From positions 1-64,000 of the forward strand of contig NZ_FOQK01000013.1 of the NCBI RefSeq assembly GCF_900113715.1: 64,000 bases of DNA, written 5' to 3'. The position numbers and the translations under genes were made by a program. This document shows, in pieces, positions 35,880 through 45,749 of the stretch (position 1 is its first letter; each line of letters starts with the position of its first letter). The stretch comes from Pseudoselenomonas ruminantium (GTDB taxonomy: Bacteria; Bacillota; Negativicutes; Selenomonadales; Selenomonadaceae). The notes below the pieces were generated by a model. It was given only the letters and a program-made list of their open reading frames with translations, was not told where the DNA came from and did no database searches.

Positions 35880-37271
35880 TCAGAGAATGAACTGCGACAA
35901 ATCGCGGTTCACGACGATATCCGAAAGCTGCTTGTCCACATAAGCAGCATCGATGCAGATCTCTTTTTCCTCAAGCTCTGGTGCTGTGAAACTGATTTCC
36001 TCCAGCAGCTTTTCCAGCAGGGTATGCAGACGGCGCGCTCCGATATCTTCAGCCTGCTCATTGACATCGCAGGCCAGCTGGGCCAGACGGGCAATAGCAT
36101 CGGCGCAAAAGGTGATCTTCACACCTTCCGTCGCCAGCAGAGCCTCATACTGCTTGAGCAACGCATTGCGCGGCTCCGTGAGGATCTTCTCGAAATCTTC
36201 CTTGCGCAGGGATTTAAGTTCCACGCGGATAGGGAAACGTCCCTGCAGCTCCGGGATGAGGTCGGACGGCTTGGCCATATGGAAGGCACCGGCAGCAATG
36301 AAGAGCACATGATCCGTCTTGAGCGGGCCGTACTTGGTCATGACCGTCGAGCCCTCGACAATCGGCAGGATATCACGCTGCACTCCCTCGCGGGATACGT
36401 CTGCGCCGGAAGAGTTCCCCTTCACAGCCACCTTATCAATCTCATCGAGGAAGACAATACCGCTATGCTCTGCCACCTTGATAGCCTCATCCGCCACGGC
36501 ATCCATATCGATGAGCTTGCCCGCCTCTTCCTGCGTGAAGATCTTGCGGGCCTGCTCAACCGTCACCTTGCGCTTCTTGTGGCGCTTGGGCATCAGATTG
36601 CCGATCATGTCCTGCAGGTTATCGCCCATGCCTTCAAGGCTGGAGCCAGCAAACATACCAACCATCGGTTTGCCCGACTCCTCGACATCGATTTCGATGG
36701 TCTCCTGTTCAAGCTCCCCATTTTTGAGCCGTTTGCGTACCCAATCACGGCCAGCCTGATATTTCGGCTCAGGCTGCTCCTCATCCTTCTCTTCGCTATC
36801 GGCGCCAAAAAGACGGCCAAGAGGGCTCTGGGCTTTGCGCGGCTCTGGGACAAATACATCCAGGATGCGCTCTTCGGCCAATTCAGCCGCCTTGTCCTGC
36901 ACCGAATCGAGCCGCTGCTGGCGCACCATGCGCACCGAAGTCTCTGCCAGATCGCGCACGATGGATTCGACATCACGGCCGACATAACCGACCTCGGTGA
37001 ATTTCGTCGCTTCCACCTTGATGAAGGGCGCGTTGACCAATTTAGCCAGGCGGCGGGCAATCTCTGTCTTGCCGACGCCCGTGGAGCCGATCATCAGGAT
37101 ATTCTTCGGAATGACTTCTTCCTGCATGTCACCGGCCAGCTGGCGGCTGCGCCAGCGGTTGCGCAGGGCAATCGCTACCGACCGCTTCGCCTCATCCTGC
37201 CCGACAATGTATTTGTTGAGCTCCTCGACAATCTGACGCGGAGTCTGTTCATTTACGCCAATTTCCTTCAT
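35880..37271 (-). CDS. hslU: HslU (ClpY), ATPase subunit of the HslVU protease
   Basis: A 463-residue AAA+ unfoldase. [20 protein letters not shown] begins the protein, Walker A is GSTGVGKTE (residues 62-70), [16 protein letters not shown] is the pore/GYVG loop, VFLDEIDK is Walker B, the inserted I-domain lies about 120-240, and the C-terminal tail RDLSQFIL docks in HslV. It feeds unfolded proteins to HslV. Its ATG overlaps the hslV stop. Confidence 0.97.
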   Translation of the reverse strand: MKEIGVNEQTPRQIVEELNKYIVGQDEAKRSVAIALRNRWRSRQLAGDMQEEVIPKNILMIGSTGVGKTEIARRLAKLVNAPFIKVEATKFTEVGYVGRDVESIVRDLAETSVRMVRQQRLDSVQDKAAELAEERILDVFVPEPRKAQSPLGRLFGADSEEKDEEQPEPKYQAGRDWVRKRLKNGELEQETIEIDVEESGKPMVGMFAGSSLEGMGDNLQDMIGNLMPKRHKKRKVTVEQARKIFTQEEAGKLIDMDAVADEAIKVAEHSGIVFLDEIDKVAVKGNSSGADVSREGVQRDILPIVEGSTVMTKYGPLKTDHVLFIAAGAFHMAKPSDLIPELQGRFPIRVELKSLRKEDFEKILTEPRNALLKQYEALLATEGVKITFCADAIARLAQLACDVNEQAEDIGARRLHTLLEKLLEEISFTAPELEEKEICIDAAYVDKQLSDIVVNRDLSQFIL

Positions 37272-37813
37272 TAGTCCAGCTCCTCCACCTTGATGTTGTG
37301 ATTCGTGTAGACACAGATATCTGCAGCGATCGACAGGGCTTCCTTGGCGATATCGCCAGCGCTCATCTCCGTATGCTTGACCATCGCACGGCCAGCCGAC
37401 AGGGCATAGAAGCCGCCAGAACCGATTGCCGCCACATCACCATCCGGCTCGATGACCTCGCCGTTGCCGGAAAGCATCAGCATCGTATCATGATCCGCTA
37501 CCAGCAGCAACGCCTCAAGCTTACGCAGGACTTTGTCCGTGCGCCACTCCTTGGCCAGTTCGACCGCAGCCCGCTGCAGGTTGCCATTATAGGACTCCAG
37601 CTTAGCCTCGAATTTCTCAAACAAAGTGAAGGCATCGGCCACAGATCCGGCAAAGCCAGCCAGGATCTTGTTGTGGTAGAGGCGCCGTACCTTACGCGCA
37701 TTGGCTTTCATTATCGTGTGTTCCCCGAAGGTCACCTGACCGTCGCCAGCAATGGCCGTTCTGCCGTTCTTGCGCACGGCACAGATTGTCGTTGCATGAA
37801 ATTGTGTCTCCAT
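37271..37813 (-). CDS. hslV: HslV (ClpQ), peptidase subunit of the HslVU protease
   Basis: A 180-residue threonine/serine peptidase. It begins [17 protein letters not shown], aligns with Bacillus ClpQ (FHATTI) and continues [20 protein letters not shown] and [18 protein letters not shown]. In proteobacterial HslV the nucleophile is Thr directly after Met; here that Thr is preceded by a seven-residue leader, and the residue after Met is Glu, not Ser as in Bacillus. The ATG at 37813 has GGAG upstream and starts four bases after the trmFO stop. The role with HslU is secure; the processing is not. Confidence 0.95.
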   Translation of the reverse strand: METQFHATTICAVRKNGRTAIAGDGQVTFGEHTIMKANARKVRRLYHNKILAGFAGSVADAFTLFEKFEAKLESYNGNLQRAAVELAKEWRTDKVLRKLEALLLVADHDTMLMLSGNGEVIEPDGDVAAIGSGGFYALSAGRAMVKHTEMSAGDIAKEALSIAADICVYTNHNIKVEELD

Positions 37814-37817
37814 CGCG

Positions 37818-39152
37818 TCATTCTCCAATCTTTGCTTTGAAGGATTCAATCGCGGCCAGCGCCCGCTCGGCCAGCCGCTGTTTCTTGAGTTTCTTGTCCT
37901 TGATGTATTTGCCGTTCTCATTGCGCATATCGATTTCCGGCAGGATGCCGAAATTGACATTCATCGGCTGGAAATGCTTGGCTTCACTCGTCGTGATATA
38001 GTGGCAGAGCGCACCATGGCAGCTTTCTGCCGGGAATACCAGCGGCGCCTTCCCCATGGCCAGCCGTGCAGCATTGACACCAGCGATGAGCCCCGATGAA
38101 GCCGACTCGATATAACCCTCAACGCCCGTCATCTGCCCGGCAAACAGCAGCGTATCCTCTCCGCGCAGCTGCAGGGTTGCCTGCATATGCTGCGGCGAGT
38201 TCAGGAACGTATTGCGGTGCATGACGCCATAGCGCAAGAATTCCGCCTGCTCAAGTCCGGGGATCATGCCGAACACCCGGCGCTGCTCCGGCCATTTGAG
38301 GTGTGTCTGGAAGCCGACGATATTGTAGAGCGTCGCACTGGCATTATCCTGGCGCAGCTGGACAACGGCATAGGGACGCACCCCCGTCTCGGGGTGTTCC
38401 AAGCCCACCGGCTTCAAAGGCCCATACAGCAGCGTATCCTTGCCCCGGCTCGCCATGACCTCCACCGGCATGCAGCCCTCAAAGAACTTCTCTTTCTCGA
38501 AATCCTTGGTCGGTGCTTTCTCAGCATTGACGAGTTCTGTCCAGAACGCCTCGTATTCCTCCTTGGTCATCGGGCAGTTGATATAAGCTGCCTCGCCCTT
38601 GCCATATCGCGAAGCGCGGTACGCCTTGCTCATATCGACCGAATCGATGCTGACAATCGGCGCTGCTGCATCGTAGAAATACAGCGAATCATTGCCCGTG
38701 CGGGCAGCAATGTCCTCCGCGAGCTTACCGGCCGTCAGCGGGCCGCTGGCCACCACGGTGATTGCATCGTCTGCCAACGGGATCGCGTCAAGTTCCTTAT
38801 GGACGACCGTGATCTGCGGATGCTCCGTGACCTTTTTCGTCACATAGTCGCTGAATCCATGACGGTCAACAGCCAGCGCCCCGCCTGCCGGAACCTTTGT
38901 CGCATCGGCAGCTTCCATGATGATCGAGCCCAGCCGGCGCATCTCCTCTTTGAGTACGCCAACCGCATTCTCAAGACCCGCACCGCGCAGCGAGTTACTG
39001 CAGACCAGCTCCGCAAAACCGGCAGTCTTATGCGCCGGGGTCGATTTTTCCGGCCGCATCTCATACAACGTGACCTCAGCGCCGAGCTTTGCCGCCTGCC
39101 ATGCGGCCTCAGAGCCAGCCAGGCCAGCTCCTACGATAATTACTTTTTTCAC
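37818..39152 (-). CDS. trmFO: TrmFO, folate/FAD-dependent tRNA (uracil-54) methyltransferase
   Basis: A 444-residue flavoprotein. The FAD-binding N-terminus is [20 protein letters not shown] followed by LYEMRP; other family blocks are [43 protein letters not shown] and [15 protein letters not shown]. It makes 5-methyluridine at position 54 of tRNA using methylenetetrahydrofolate. It follows topA by 2 bp and precedes hslV, as in Bacillus apart from the missing codV. Confidence 0.97.
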   Translation of the reverse strand: MKKVIIVGAGLAGSEAAWQAAKLGAEVTLYEMRPEKSTPAHKTAGFAELVCSNSLRGAGLENAVGVLKEEMRRLGSIIMEAADATKVPAGGALAVDRHGFSDYVTKKVTEHPQITVVHKELDAIPLADDAITVVASGPLTAGKLAEDIAARTGNDSLYFYDAAAPIVSIDSVDMSKAYRASRYGKGEAAYINCPMTKEEYEAFWTELVNAEKAPTKDFEKEKFFEGCMPVEVMASRGKDTLLYGPLKPVGLEHPETGVRPYAVVQLRQDNASATLYNIVGFQTHLKWPEQRRVFGMIPGLEQAEFLRYGVMHRNTFLNSPQHMQATLQLRGEDTLLFAGQMTGVEGYIESASSGLIAGVNAARLAMGKAPLVFPAESCHGALCHYITTSEAKHFQPMNVNFGILPEIDMRNENGKYIKDKKLKKQRLAERALAAIESFKAKIGE

Positions 39153-39154
39153 GT

Positions 39155-41380
39155 TTATTTTTCCTCTTCCGCCTCCTGCGCAGCCTTTTCTGCCTCCCGG
39201 GCTTTCTTGGCTTCTGCGCGCTGGCGCATTTTTTCTAATTCCTTGTTGATGGGATGGTCGATGCGCGTCTTGCAGTCATCGTTGCTGCAGTAGAGCAACG
39301 CCCGGCCATTCTTGTAATGGTGTTTGAGCATGAAGGCTCCGCATTCCGGGCATTTCTCCTGCTGCGGCTGATCCCAGGTCGTGTAATCGCACTCCGGATA
39401 ATTCTTGCAGCCATAGAAATTGCGGCCGCGGCGCGTCTTGCGCTCAACGATGGCCCCACCGCATTTCGGGCACTTGACCCCCGTGTCCACGAGCAATGGT
39501 TTCGTATTGCGGCACTCGGGAAAGCCCGGGCAGGCCAGGAACTTGCCAAAGCGCCCCTGCTTGACCACCATCATGCGGCCGCAGAGTTCACACGGCACGT
39601 CCGATACCTCGACAGGCAGCTCAACATGTCCGATGGCCTCATCGGCTTTTTCGAGTGTTTCTTCAAACGGATCATAGAATTCACGCAGCAGATTGTTCTT
39701 CTTGACCTTGCCCTCAGCAATCTCGTCGAGTTCATTTTCCAGATTAGCCGTGAACTTGACATCAACGATATTCTTGAAATACTCCTCGAGCATATCGACA
39801 ACGACAAAGCCGAGTTCCGTCGGCTGGAAATGCTTGTCGATGCGCTGCACATAGCCACGCGCCTGGATGGTCTCGATGATTGGCGCATAGGTGCTCGGAC
39901 GGCCGATTTCCTTCTCTTCCAAGGTCTTGACCAGCGAAGCATCATTATAGCGCGGTGGTGGCTCGGTAAAGTGCTGCTGCGGCAGCGTCTTAGCCGTCGT
40001 GAGCATATCGCCCTCTGCCAGTTCCGGCAGGACGACATCCTTCTCCTTCTTCGTCGTATCAGCACCGGCATAAACAGCCGTGAAGCCGGCGAACTTGAGC
40101 TTCGAGCCGGCAGCGCGCACTGTGTATCGCTCGCCAGCCTTGATGGTGATGCTCATCGTATCGTAGACAGCTGGCGTCATCTGGCTGGCCGTGAAGCGCT
40201 GCCAGATCAGCGTATAGAGCTTCAGCTGATCCTTGTTCAGGAATTTCTCGAGCGCTTCCGGTGTCAGGTTGACATCCGTCGGCCGGATAGCCTCATGGGC
40301 GTCCTGCGCCTTCTTGCCAGCCGCATAGACATTAGGCTTGGCCGGGATATAGTCTGCGCCGAACTGCTCGCTGATATACGTGCGGGCCTCATCCTGGGCC
40401 AGATCCGACAGGCGCGTGGAGTCCGTACGCATATACGTGATAAGGCCTGTTGCGCCATGACGTCCCAGCTCGATGCCTTCATAGAGCTGCTGGGCCAGCA
40501 TCATCGTCTTGCGCGAAGTGAAGCCCAGCTTGCGGGCTGCATCCTGCTGCAGGGAACTCGTCGTGAACGGTGCCGCAGGCTTGCGGCGGCGCTCACTTTT
40601 CTTGACGGTCTCTACCTTGAGTTCCTGCTTGCCAAAGTCATCCAGCAGCGCCTTGGTCTCCTGCTCATTGTGCAGGTCCAGTTTCTCGCCATCGGCATGG
40701 GTGAGTTCCGCACCGAACATGGCGGACTTATCCTTGCGCAGCTTGAGGCCTACCGTCCAGTACTCCACCGAATCGAAGGCCTGGATCTCCTTCTCGCGGT
40801 CGCAGATCAGCTTGACCGTGACCGACTGCACGCGTCCAGCGGAAAGGCCCTTGCGCACCTTGCGCCACAACAGCGGTGACAGCTTGTAGCCGACAATGCG
40901 GTCGAGCATGCGGCGCGCCTGCTGAGCATCGACCTGATCGATATTGATAGCCCGCGGATGCTTGACGGCATCCTGGATCGCTGGCTTGGTGATCTCATTG
41001 AACACGATGCGGCAGTCTTCCTCAGGATTGAGCCCCAGGATATACGACAGATGCCAGGCAATCGCCTCGCCCTCGCGATCCGGGTCACTTGCGAGATAGA
41101 CTTTATCCGCATTCTTGGCATCTTTTTTGAGCGCCTTGATGAGGTCGCCCTTGCCACGGATGTTGATGTATTTAGGCTCGAACTCGTTATCTACGTCGAT
41201 GCCGAACTGGCTCTTCGGCAGATCGCGCAGATGTCCCATTGACGCGCGAACCATGTATTTGCGTCCCAGATATTTCTCAATAGTTTTCGCTTTGGCCGGC
41301 GACTCTACAATGACCAAGGTTTTCTTTACCTTGGTCTTCGCCTTTGCTTTCGTTTTGGTTTTCGTTGCTGCTGCAGCCAA
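39155..41380 (-). CDS. topA: DNA topoisomerase I
   Basis: About 741 residues. A Lys/Thr/Ala-rich N-terminal tail ([14 protein letters not shown]) precedes the Toprim domain ([32 protein letters not shown]). The catalytic Tyr is in the [15 protein letters not shown] segment. Three C-terminal zinc ribbons begin at PCELCG, CPKCGG and CPECGA. It relaxes negative supercoils. I chose a TTG at 41380, seven bases after GGGAG; the more upstream ATG at 41422 lies well inside dprA and has no ribosome site. Confidence 0.96.
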   Translation of the reverse strand: MAAAATKTKTKAKAKTKVKKTLVIVESPAKAKTIEKYLGRKYMVRASMGHLRDLPKSQFGIDVDNEFEPKYINIRGKGDLIKALKKDAKNADKVYLASDPDREGEAIAWHLSYILGLNPEEDCRIVFNEITKPAIQDAVKHPRAINIDQVDAQQARRMLDRIVGYKLSPLLWRKVRKGLSAGRVQSVTVKLICDREKEIQAFDSVEYWTVGLKLRKDKSAMFGAELTHADGEKLDLHNEQETKALLDDFGKQELKVETVKKSERRRKPAAPFTTSSLQQDAARKLGFTSRKTMMLAQQLYEGIELGRHGATGLITYMRTDSTRLSDLAQDEARTYISEQFGADYIPAKPNVYAAGKKAQDAHEAIRPTDVNLTPEALEKFLNKDQLKLYTLIWQRFTASQMTPAVYDTMSITIKAGERYTVRAAGSKLKFAGFTAVYAGADTTKKEKDVVLPELAEGDMLTTAKTLPQQHFTEPPPRYNDASLVKTLEEKEIGRPSTYAPIIETIQARGYVQRIDKHFQPTELGFVVVDMLEEYFKNIVDVKFTANLENELDEIAEGKVKKNNLLREFYDPFEETLEKADEAIGHVELPVEVSDVPCELCGRMMVVKQGRFGKFLACPGFPECRNTKPLLVDTGVKCPKCGGAIVERKTRRGRNFYGCKNYPECDYTTWDQPQQEKCPECGAFMLKHHYKNGRALLYCSNDDCKTRIDHPINKELEKMRQRAEAKKAREAEKAAQEAEEEK

Positions 41381-41384
41381 ACCT

Positions 41385-42482
41385 TCACTCCCTCTCAGCA
41401 CGCCGGTAAGCGTGCAGCTCATTCTCTATGACAAGGCCTTTAAGCTCCATCTGCAGAAGGATAAAGGCCAGATTCGACATTTCGCCATCCGGCAGGCTCT
41501 GGATGATCTCATCCAAGGACAACGGCCGCTCAAAAGAAAGTACCTGCCATACCTGGCGTTCCGCTGGCGTGAATCGGCGAACTTTCCTTGGCTTCGGCGG
41601 CGCCACCAGGCCGTATTCCTCGAGGATATCGTCCGGACACTGCACAAGCTTTGCCCCCTGCTGGATCAGCTGGTGGCAGCCCTGGCTCGTCGCCGAATAG
41701 ATGCTGCCAGGGACTGCAAACACGTCGCGCCCCTCATTCAAGGCCAGCTGCGCTGTGATCAGCGACCCCGAGCGGCTGGCAGCCTCCACGACTACCGTCC
41801 CACGCGACAGGCCGCTGATGATGCGGTTGCGTGCCGGGAAAAAAGCCGGCAGCGGCTGTGTGCCCGGTCCATACTCAGAAATGACCACGCCGCCAGCTTC
41901 CACGATCTGCGCCAAGAGACGCCGGTTTTCTGCCGGGTAGGCCACATCCACGCCGCAGCCCAGCACAGCTACCGTGCGGCCGCTTTTCAGCGCGCCTTTA
42001 TGGGCAGCCGTATCGATGCCACGAGCAGCACCGCTGACTACTGTGATGCCCGCAGAAGCCAGCCATTCGCCAAGCTCCAGGGCAATGCCCTCGCCATACG
42101 GGGTAAAGCGTCTGGCCCCCACCATCGCGATGCGCTCAGCCTGCGGCTGCAGTTCCCCACGATAGAAGAGAACCGGCGGCGGATCGAAGATTTCCTTCAA
42201 TATATAAGGATATTCCTGCTGGCCAATCGCACACAGTCTCACCCCCGCCCGCTGGCAATCCACTGCCAGCTGCTCCGGAAGGTGTGGCTGCTTGCGGCAG
42301 AACAACGCCAGCCGCTGTGCCTGGCCAGAGGTCAGCTTTCCCTGCAGGACGAGACTTTCAGCCCCTGCCTGCCATACTGCCCGTGCCGAAGGGAAATGCC
42401 CCATCAGCTGCTGGAGCAGGCGGCTGCCTGCTCCAGGCGAGTGGGCCAATGCCGCCAAATAATATCTATCTTCGGATTCCAT
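41385..42482 (-). CDS. dprA: DprA, DNA-processing protein for transformation
   Basis: About 365 residues. The Rossmann-fold core shows MVGARRFTPYGEGIALELG, VVSGAARGIDTAAHKGAL, VLGCGVDVAYPAENR and FPARNRIISGLS; a winged-helix domain lies at the C-terminus. It loads RecA on incoming single-stranded DNA. The ATG at 42482 has AAGGA ten bases upstream. It precedes topA with near-overlap, the order usual in Firmicutes. Its presence alone does not prove natural competence. Confidence 0.95.
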   Translation of the reverse strand: MESEDRYYLAALAHSPGAGSRLLQQLMGHFPSARAVWQAGAESLVLQGKLTSGQAQRLALFCRKQPHLPEQLAVDCQRAGVRLCAIGQQEYPYILKEIFDPPPVLFYRGELQPQAERIAMVGARRFTPYGEGIALELGEWLASAGITVVSGAARGIDTAAHKGALKSGRTVAVLGCGVDVAYPAENRRLLAQIVEAGGVVISEYGPGTQPLPAFFPARNRIISGLSRGTVVVEAASRSGSLITAQLALNEGRDVFAVPGSIYSATSQGCHQLIQQGAKLVQCPDDILEEYGLVAPPKPRKVRRFTPAERQVWQVLSFERPLSLDEIIQSLPDGEMSNLAFILLQMELKGLVIENELHAYRRAERE

Positions 42483-42600
42483 GCTATCGCCATCCTTAGA
42501 CCTATACATTTATTCATCTTAGCGAATATTTAAATCGAATGCAACACTTTCCATTACATTTTCAGAAATTTTTACCAACCTGTTATCCTGCGGACATGAC

Positions 42601-42630
42601 AAAAGGCCATCAGCCAAGATATGGCTGATG
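42601..42630 (-). terminator. Terminator after folB
   Basis: CATCAGCCA (42608-42616) and TGGCTGATG (42622-42630) form a perfect 9-bp stem with a 5-nt loop; the minus strand then reads GGCCTTTTG. Modest T-run. Confidence 0.65.
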
Positions 42631-42648
42631 ACCTCAAACGCGCTTCTA

Positions 42649-43011
42649 TCAGTCCTGCACGCGGGTAGTCTCAACTTCGACATAATCGATAGGCCCGGAA
42701 ATAGGCACAGAGGGTTTGCGGATACGCGCGGTGACCGAATGGAAATGCGGATACTTGGCGAGCAGCTTGTCGCCGATATGCGCAGACAAAGCGCCGAGCA
42801 TCTGGAAACGCTTATTCTCCGTGACGTCCTTGACAATGTCATAGATAGCAGCAGGATCAACACCATCCTTGACATCATCGGTTTCAGCCATGCGGTCATC
42901 CTTCGTCTCAATCTCGATGTCGAGATAGAATTTCTGGCCCTGCTCACGCTCATATTCATAAACGCCATGGAAGCCATAGAACATCATGTTGAGAATTCTT
43001 ACTTTTGCCAT
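42649..43011 (-). CDS. folB: Dihydroneopterin aldolase
   Basis: A 120-residue protein with the FolB pattern: ILNMMFYGFHGVYEYEREQG near the N-terminus (the conserved FYGxHGV), DDVKDGVDPAAIYDIV in the middle and a C-terminal VTARIRKPSVPISGPIDYVEV with the KP-hydrophobic motif. It cleaves dihydroneopterin in folate synthesis. The ATG at 43011 has GGAG eight bases upstream. Other folate genes are not adjacent. Confidence 0.92.
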   Translation of the reverse strand: MAKVRILNMMFYGFHGVYEYEREQGQKFYLDIEIETKDDRMAETDDVKDGVDPAAIYDIVKDVTENKRFQMLGALSAHIGDKLLAKYPHFHSVTARIRKPSVPISGPIDYVEVETTRVQD

Positions 43012-43133
43012 TATGGTCACTCCTCACAAACTGAATCCATCATTTACATCTTAGTCCCATCTACAGGTTCTCATTGTTTATGTATTTCGTGGCGCATGAC
43101 AAAATTCCTGCTTGCGTATGCGAATATTTCAGA

Positions 43134-43211
43134 TTAATTTGTAAACAGCTCGTCCCAAAACGTATAGGCTGCCATCAGAAATATCAGCAGTGCCAAAAAA
43201 AGATCGCCCAT
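43134..43211 (-). CDS. Putative 25-residue membrane micro-protein
   Basis: GAGGAGGGCAGG immediately precedes an ATG at 43211, opening a 25-codon frame: an acidic start (MGDL), a hydrophobic core (FLALLIFLMAAYTF) and an acidic C-terminus (WDELFTN), ending in TAA. One transmembrane helix of about 17 residues is predicted. It lies just after the NlpC/P60 terminator and before folB. The ribosome site is among the best in the window. I do not recognise it. Confidence 0.5.
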   Translation of the reverse strand: MGDLFLALLIFLMAAYTFWDELFTN

Positions 43212-43232
43212 CCTGCCCTCCTCATTCTTATT

Positions 43233-43262
43233 AAAAAAATTGGAGAGGCTCTCAGCCTCTCC
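43233..43262 (-). terminator. Rho-independent terminator of the NlpC/P60 gene
   Basis: GGAGAGGCT (43242-43250) and AGCCTCTCC (43254-43262) form a perfect 9-bp stem with a 3-nt loop; seven T residues follow on the minus strand after AA. Confidence 0.88.
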
Positions 43263-43279
43263 CAACCATACTGGTCATT

Positions 43280-43942
43280 TTACATCACCCGGCGTGCGCC
43301 GATGTAGCAGGAGCCCCAATAGGAGCTGTCAAGCGATGCTACGCTGACGCCGCGGCTCGACGATGCATTGATGAACTGACGGTCACCAAGATAGATGCCG
43401 ACATGAGACGCACCTGCATCATACGTCGAGAAGAATACCAGGTCACCTGGCATGAGCTCACCGGAGGAAACCGGCGTGCCGCATTCATACTGGACATCTG
43501 CCGTGCGCGGCAGGGAGACGCCAGCATGAGCGAAGACATACTGCACGTAGCCGGAGCAGTCAAAGCCGTTCGGCGTCGTGCCACCGAATACATACGGTAC
43601 ACCAAGGTACTGCATGGACTCGGAAAGGATCGTGCGGTTGATGTAGTTGGCAGCATGTTTCACAGCCGGCATCGCTTTGCCGAGCAGCGCCACGTAAGTC
43701 GAGGAACCTACCTGCCCATCTGCATTCATACCGTGCGAAGACTGGAATGCCTTCACTGCCTCAGCCGTGGCCGGACCGAAGTCGCCATCAGCCGAAACGT
43801 CGTAGCCGAGACGGACTAATTGTCCTTGTATCTCTGCTACCTCGGTGCCCTGATCGCCTACACGGAATGCCGAAGCACCGCATACGGAAAACCAGCACAT
43901 AAGGATCATGGATAGCGCAAACACGCGCATTGCTTTACTCAA
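43280..43942 (-). CDS. Secreted NlpC/P60 peptidoglycan hydrolase with peptidoglycan-binding domain
   Basis: A 220-residue exported protein. A signal peptide (VFALSMILMCWFSV, ending near ASA at residue 25) precedes a peptidoglycan_binding_1 domain (about 28-85: GDQGTEVAEIQGQLVRLGYD, AFQSSHGMNADGQVG). The NlpC/P60 domain (about 105-220) has the catalytic Cys in GFDCSGYVQYVF and the His in SHVGIYLG. It should cut peptide stems of the cell wall. The c-di-AMP riboswitch upstream ties its expression to cell-wall and osmotic state. Confidence 0.93.
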   Translation of the reverse strand: MSKAMRVFALSMILMCWFSVCGASAFRVGDQGTEVAEIQGQLVRLGYDVSADGDFGPATAEAVKAFQSSHGMNADGQVGSSTYVALLGKAMPAVKHAANYINRTILSESMQYLGVPYVFGGTTPNGFDCSGYVQYVFAHAGVSLPRTADVQYECGTPVSSGELMPGDLVFFSTYDAGASHVGIYLGDRQFINASSSRGVSVASLDSSYWGSCYIGARRVM

Positions 43943-43959
43943 AAAGCCACTCCTCTCTC

Positions 43960-44092
43960 TATTCGCCTACGAGGTTAGCTGCCGGGCTCGGGTAGAGAAG
44001 ACCACCCGCGTCAATTTCACGCTTGCCGTGAGCCTGACGTTCGCCCCAAGAAATTGGTTCCCCCGCTCCTGGGTTGGATTCGGCTTGTTCCA
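43960..44092 (-). promoter_or_regulatory. Cyclic-di-AMP riboswitch (ydaO/yuaA type)
   Basis: Read on the minus strand, this leader has the ydaO-yuaA conserved blocks in order: GCCGAATCC, GGAGCGGGGGAACCAA, GGGGCGAAC, GAGCCCGGCAGCTAACCTCG, and GTAGGCGAA. It ends about 20 bp before the NlpC/P60 start. This class binds c-di-AMP, usually turning genes off, and very often precedes cell-wall hydrolases. Boundaries are approximate and the pairing was judged by eye. Confidence 0.88.
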
Positions 44093-44221
44093 TCCTTTAT
44101 AGAACCCAATGTATATAATACGACAAAAGCCGTCGTATTCCTGCTATTTTTTAAATATTCTCTTATTTAGTCTTAATGCGGCTTATTCTTTCATCTTCTT
44201 TTCAGAAAACATCCAGACATG

Positions 44222-44248
44222 AAAATTGGCTGCCATCACTGACAGCCA
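44222..44248 (-). terminator. Terminator after RNase P RNA
   Basis: TGGCTG...CAGCCA at 44227-44248 folds to a stem of about 9 pairs with a GTGA loop, followed on the minus strand by AATTTTC. Confidence 0.6.
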
Positions 44249-44261
44249 CAGTATTCATTTC

Positions 44262-44631
44262 ACGTTGCTATAAGCAATCAATAAGCCGAGTTTTGTTCCG
44301 CTTGCGCGGTGACAATCATTTATCTAGGCACGGCAGTTGCCTGCCGGCTCAAGCGACTCAACCCGGAAGGTTCCGCGGGCCGCATCATCCCTTCCCTATT
44401 TGGTCTTGCTCCGTGTGGGGTTTACCCAAGCCAGCCAGTCACCTGACTGCTGGTGCGCTCTTACCGCACCTTTCCACCCTTACCTGACAAGCAGGCGGTC
44501 TAAATCTCTATGGCACTTTCCCTAAGGTCACCCTCGCTGGACGTTATCCAGCACACTGCCCTGTGGAGCCCGGACTTTCCTCATCTGGCGTCAAGCGCCA
44601 GCCGCGATTGTCTTGACAACTTATATCAACG
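44262..44631 (-). ncRNA. rnpB: RNase P RNA (bacterial class A)
   Basis: The minus strand carries the hallmark GAGGAAAGTCCGGGCTCCA, then CAGGGC, GGTAAGGGTGGAAAGGTGCG-type segments, AACCCC near the middle, and ACAAAACTCGGCTTAT at the 3' end (usual form ACAGAACCCGGCTTA). The ends pair: 44620-44630 with 44264-44274, one mismatch, giving helix P1. About 370 nt, the usual size. This is the catalytic RNA that trims tRNA 5' ends. The 5' end is placed from the promoter. Confidence 0.95.
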
Positions 44632-44637
44632 TACGTG

Positions 44638-44667
44638 ATTATAGCACAATTAGCACGTCTTTGTCAA
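44638..44667 (-). promoter_or_regulatory. Near-consensus promoter of rnpB
   Basis: TTGACA (44662-44667), 18 bp, TATAAT (44638-44643), both perfect, with the extended TGC in front of the -10. The predicted start lies around 44631, just before RNase P helix P1. The rest of the gap to deoD (44668-44829) is AT-rich with no further clear element. Confidence 0.85.
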
Positions 44668-44829
44668 ATCAGGTACTAAAGCCAGTATTTCCCCGTATTT
44701 TATACAGCTTTTAATGCTTTTATAATATTTTTTGGACATTTGCCCTTTTCTTATTTCCTATTTTTTTTTATAATTGGTTTATAGGTTTCAAATTTTCAAA
44801 AATCCGCTTTAGGAAAGAAGGAGTACATC

Positions 44830-45540
44830 ATGGCTACACCACATATTGGCGCCGAAAAGGGCGATATCGCTGAGCGCATCCTGCTGCCGGGCGATCCGCT
44901 GCGAGCTAAATTCATCGCCGAGAATTTCCTCGACAATCCGAAACAGTACACGTCCGTCCGCAATATCCTGGGCTATACGGGTACGTACAAGGGCGTTCCT
45001 GTCTCCGTACAGGGCACAGGCATGGGCATTCCGTCCATCTCCATCTACGTCCATGAGCTCATCCATTCGTTCGGCTGCAAGAAACTGTTCCGCGTCGGTA
45101 CCTGCGGTGGCATGCATCCGGACGTCAAGCTCCGCGACGTGCTGATTGCCCAGGGCGCCAGCACGGATTCATCCATCATCAAGAACATCTTCGGCGGTTC
45201 GATCAACTACGCACCGCTGGCTGATTTCGAGCTGCTGGAGAAGGCAGTAGCCAACACGCGTAAACTCGGTCTGCACGCCAAAGTCGGCAACATCATCTCC
45301 GTCGACCGCTTCTACGATGACGAGATTGATAACGACAAGCTCCGCAAATACGGCATCCTTGCCGTCGAGATGGAGGCAGCTGCTCTCTACACGCTTGCAG
45401 CGGAAGCGCATGTCCAGGCACTGGCTCTGTTCACGGTCAGCGACCATCTGCTGACAGGCGAAGCTTGCACAGCCGAAGAACGCCAGACGACTTTCAACGA
45501 TATGATTAAGATTGCCCTCGAGACCGCTATCGAGGATTGA
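44830..45540 (+). CDS. deoD: Purine-nucleoside phosphorylase (DeoD type)
   Basis: A 236-residue phosphorylase. Family segments are [31 protein letters not shown] at the start (key [11 protein letters not shown]), [32 protein letters not shown], and [13 protein letters not shown], the last holding the nucleoside-binding residues; SDHLLTGE carries the catalytic Asp. It splits purine nucleosides into base and ribose-1-phosphate for salvage. AAGAAGGAG is the ribosome site. It is a single-gene unit, transcribed opposite to its neighbours, with its own terminator. Confidence 0.96.
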   Translation: MATPHIGAEKGDIAERILLPGDPLRAKFIAENFLDNPKQYTSVRNILGYTGTYKGVPVSVQGTGMGIPSISIYVHELIHSFGCKKLFRVGTCGGMHPDVKLRDVLIAQGASTDSSIIKNIFGGSINYAPLADFELLEKAVANTRKLGLHAKVGNIISVDRFYDDEIDNDKLRKYGILAVEMEAAALYTLAAEAHVQALALFTVSDHLLTGEACTAEERQTTFNDMIKIALETAIED

Positions 45541-45566
45541 TTTCCGTTTCCAACTGCATACACACT

Positions 45567-45612
45567 GTGGCTGTTGCCTGCGACAAAACGCCGGGGCAAC
45601 AGCCACTTTTTT
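45567..45612 (+). terminator. Rho-independent terminator of deoD
   Basis: GTGGCTGTTGCC (45567-45578) pairs perfectly with GGCAACAGCCAC (45595-45606), followed by six T residues. Confidence 0.9.
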
Positions 45613-45749
45613 ATCCGCGCGGTTTCTTTCCCGGCAAAATCGCAGCGTCAATCCTTTGCCAGCAGGGAAATAGCTGCAGACTGGCGAATTATGTAGTACA
45701 AATGGGCCAGGACTTGCCTGCCGGATCTATCCGTATAGGAGGAGCGCTT

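Noticed and set aside
44262-44631. Structured GC-rich region considered as an unknown large RNA
   Set aside because: It matches RNase P RNA, including GAGGAAAGTCCGGGC and the paired ends, so it is not novel.
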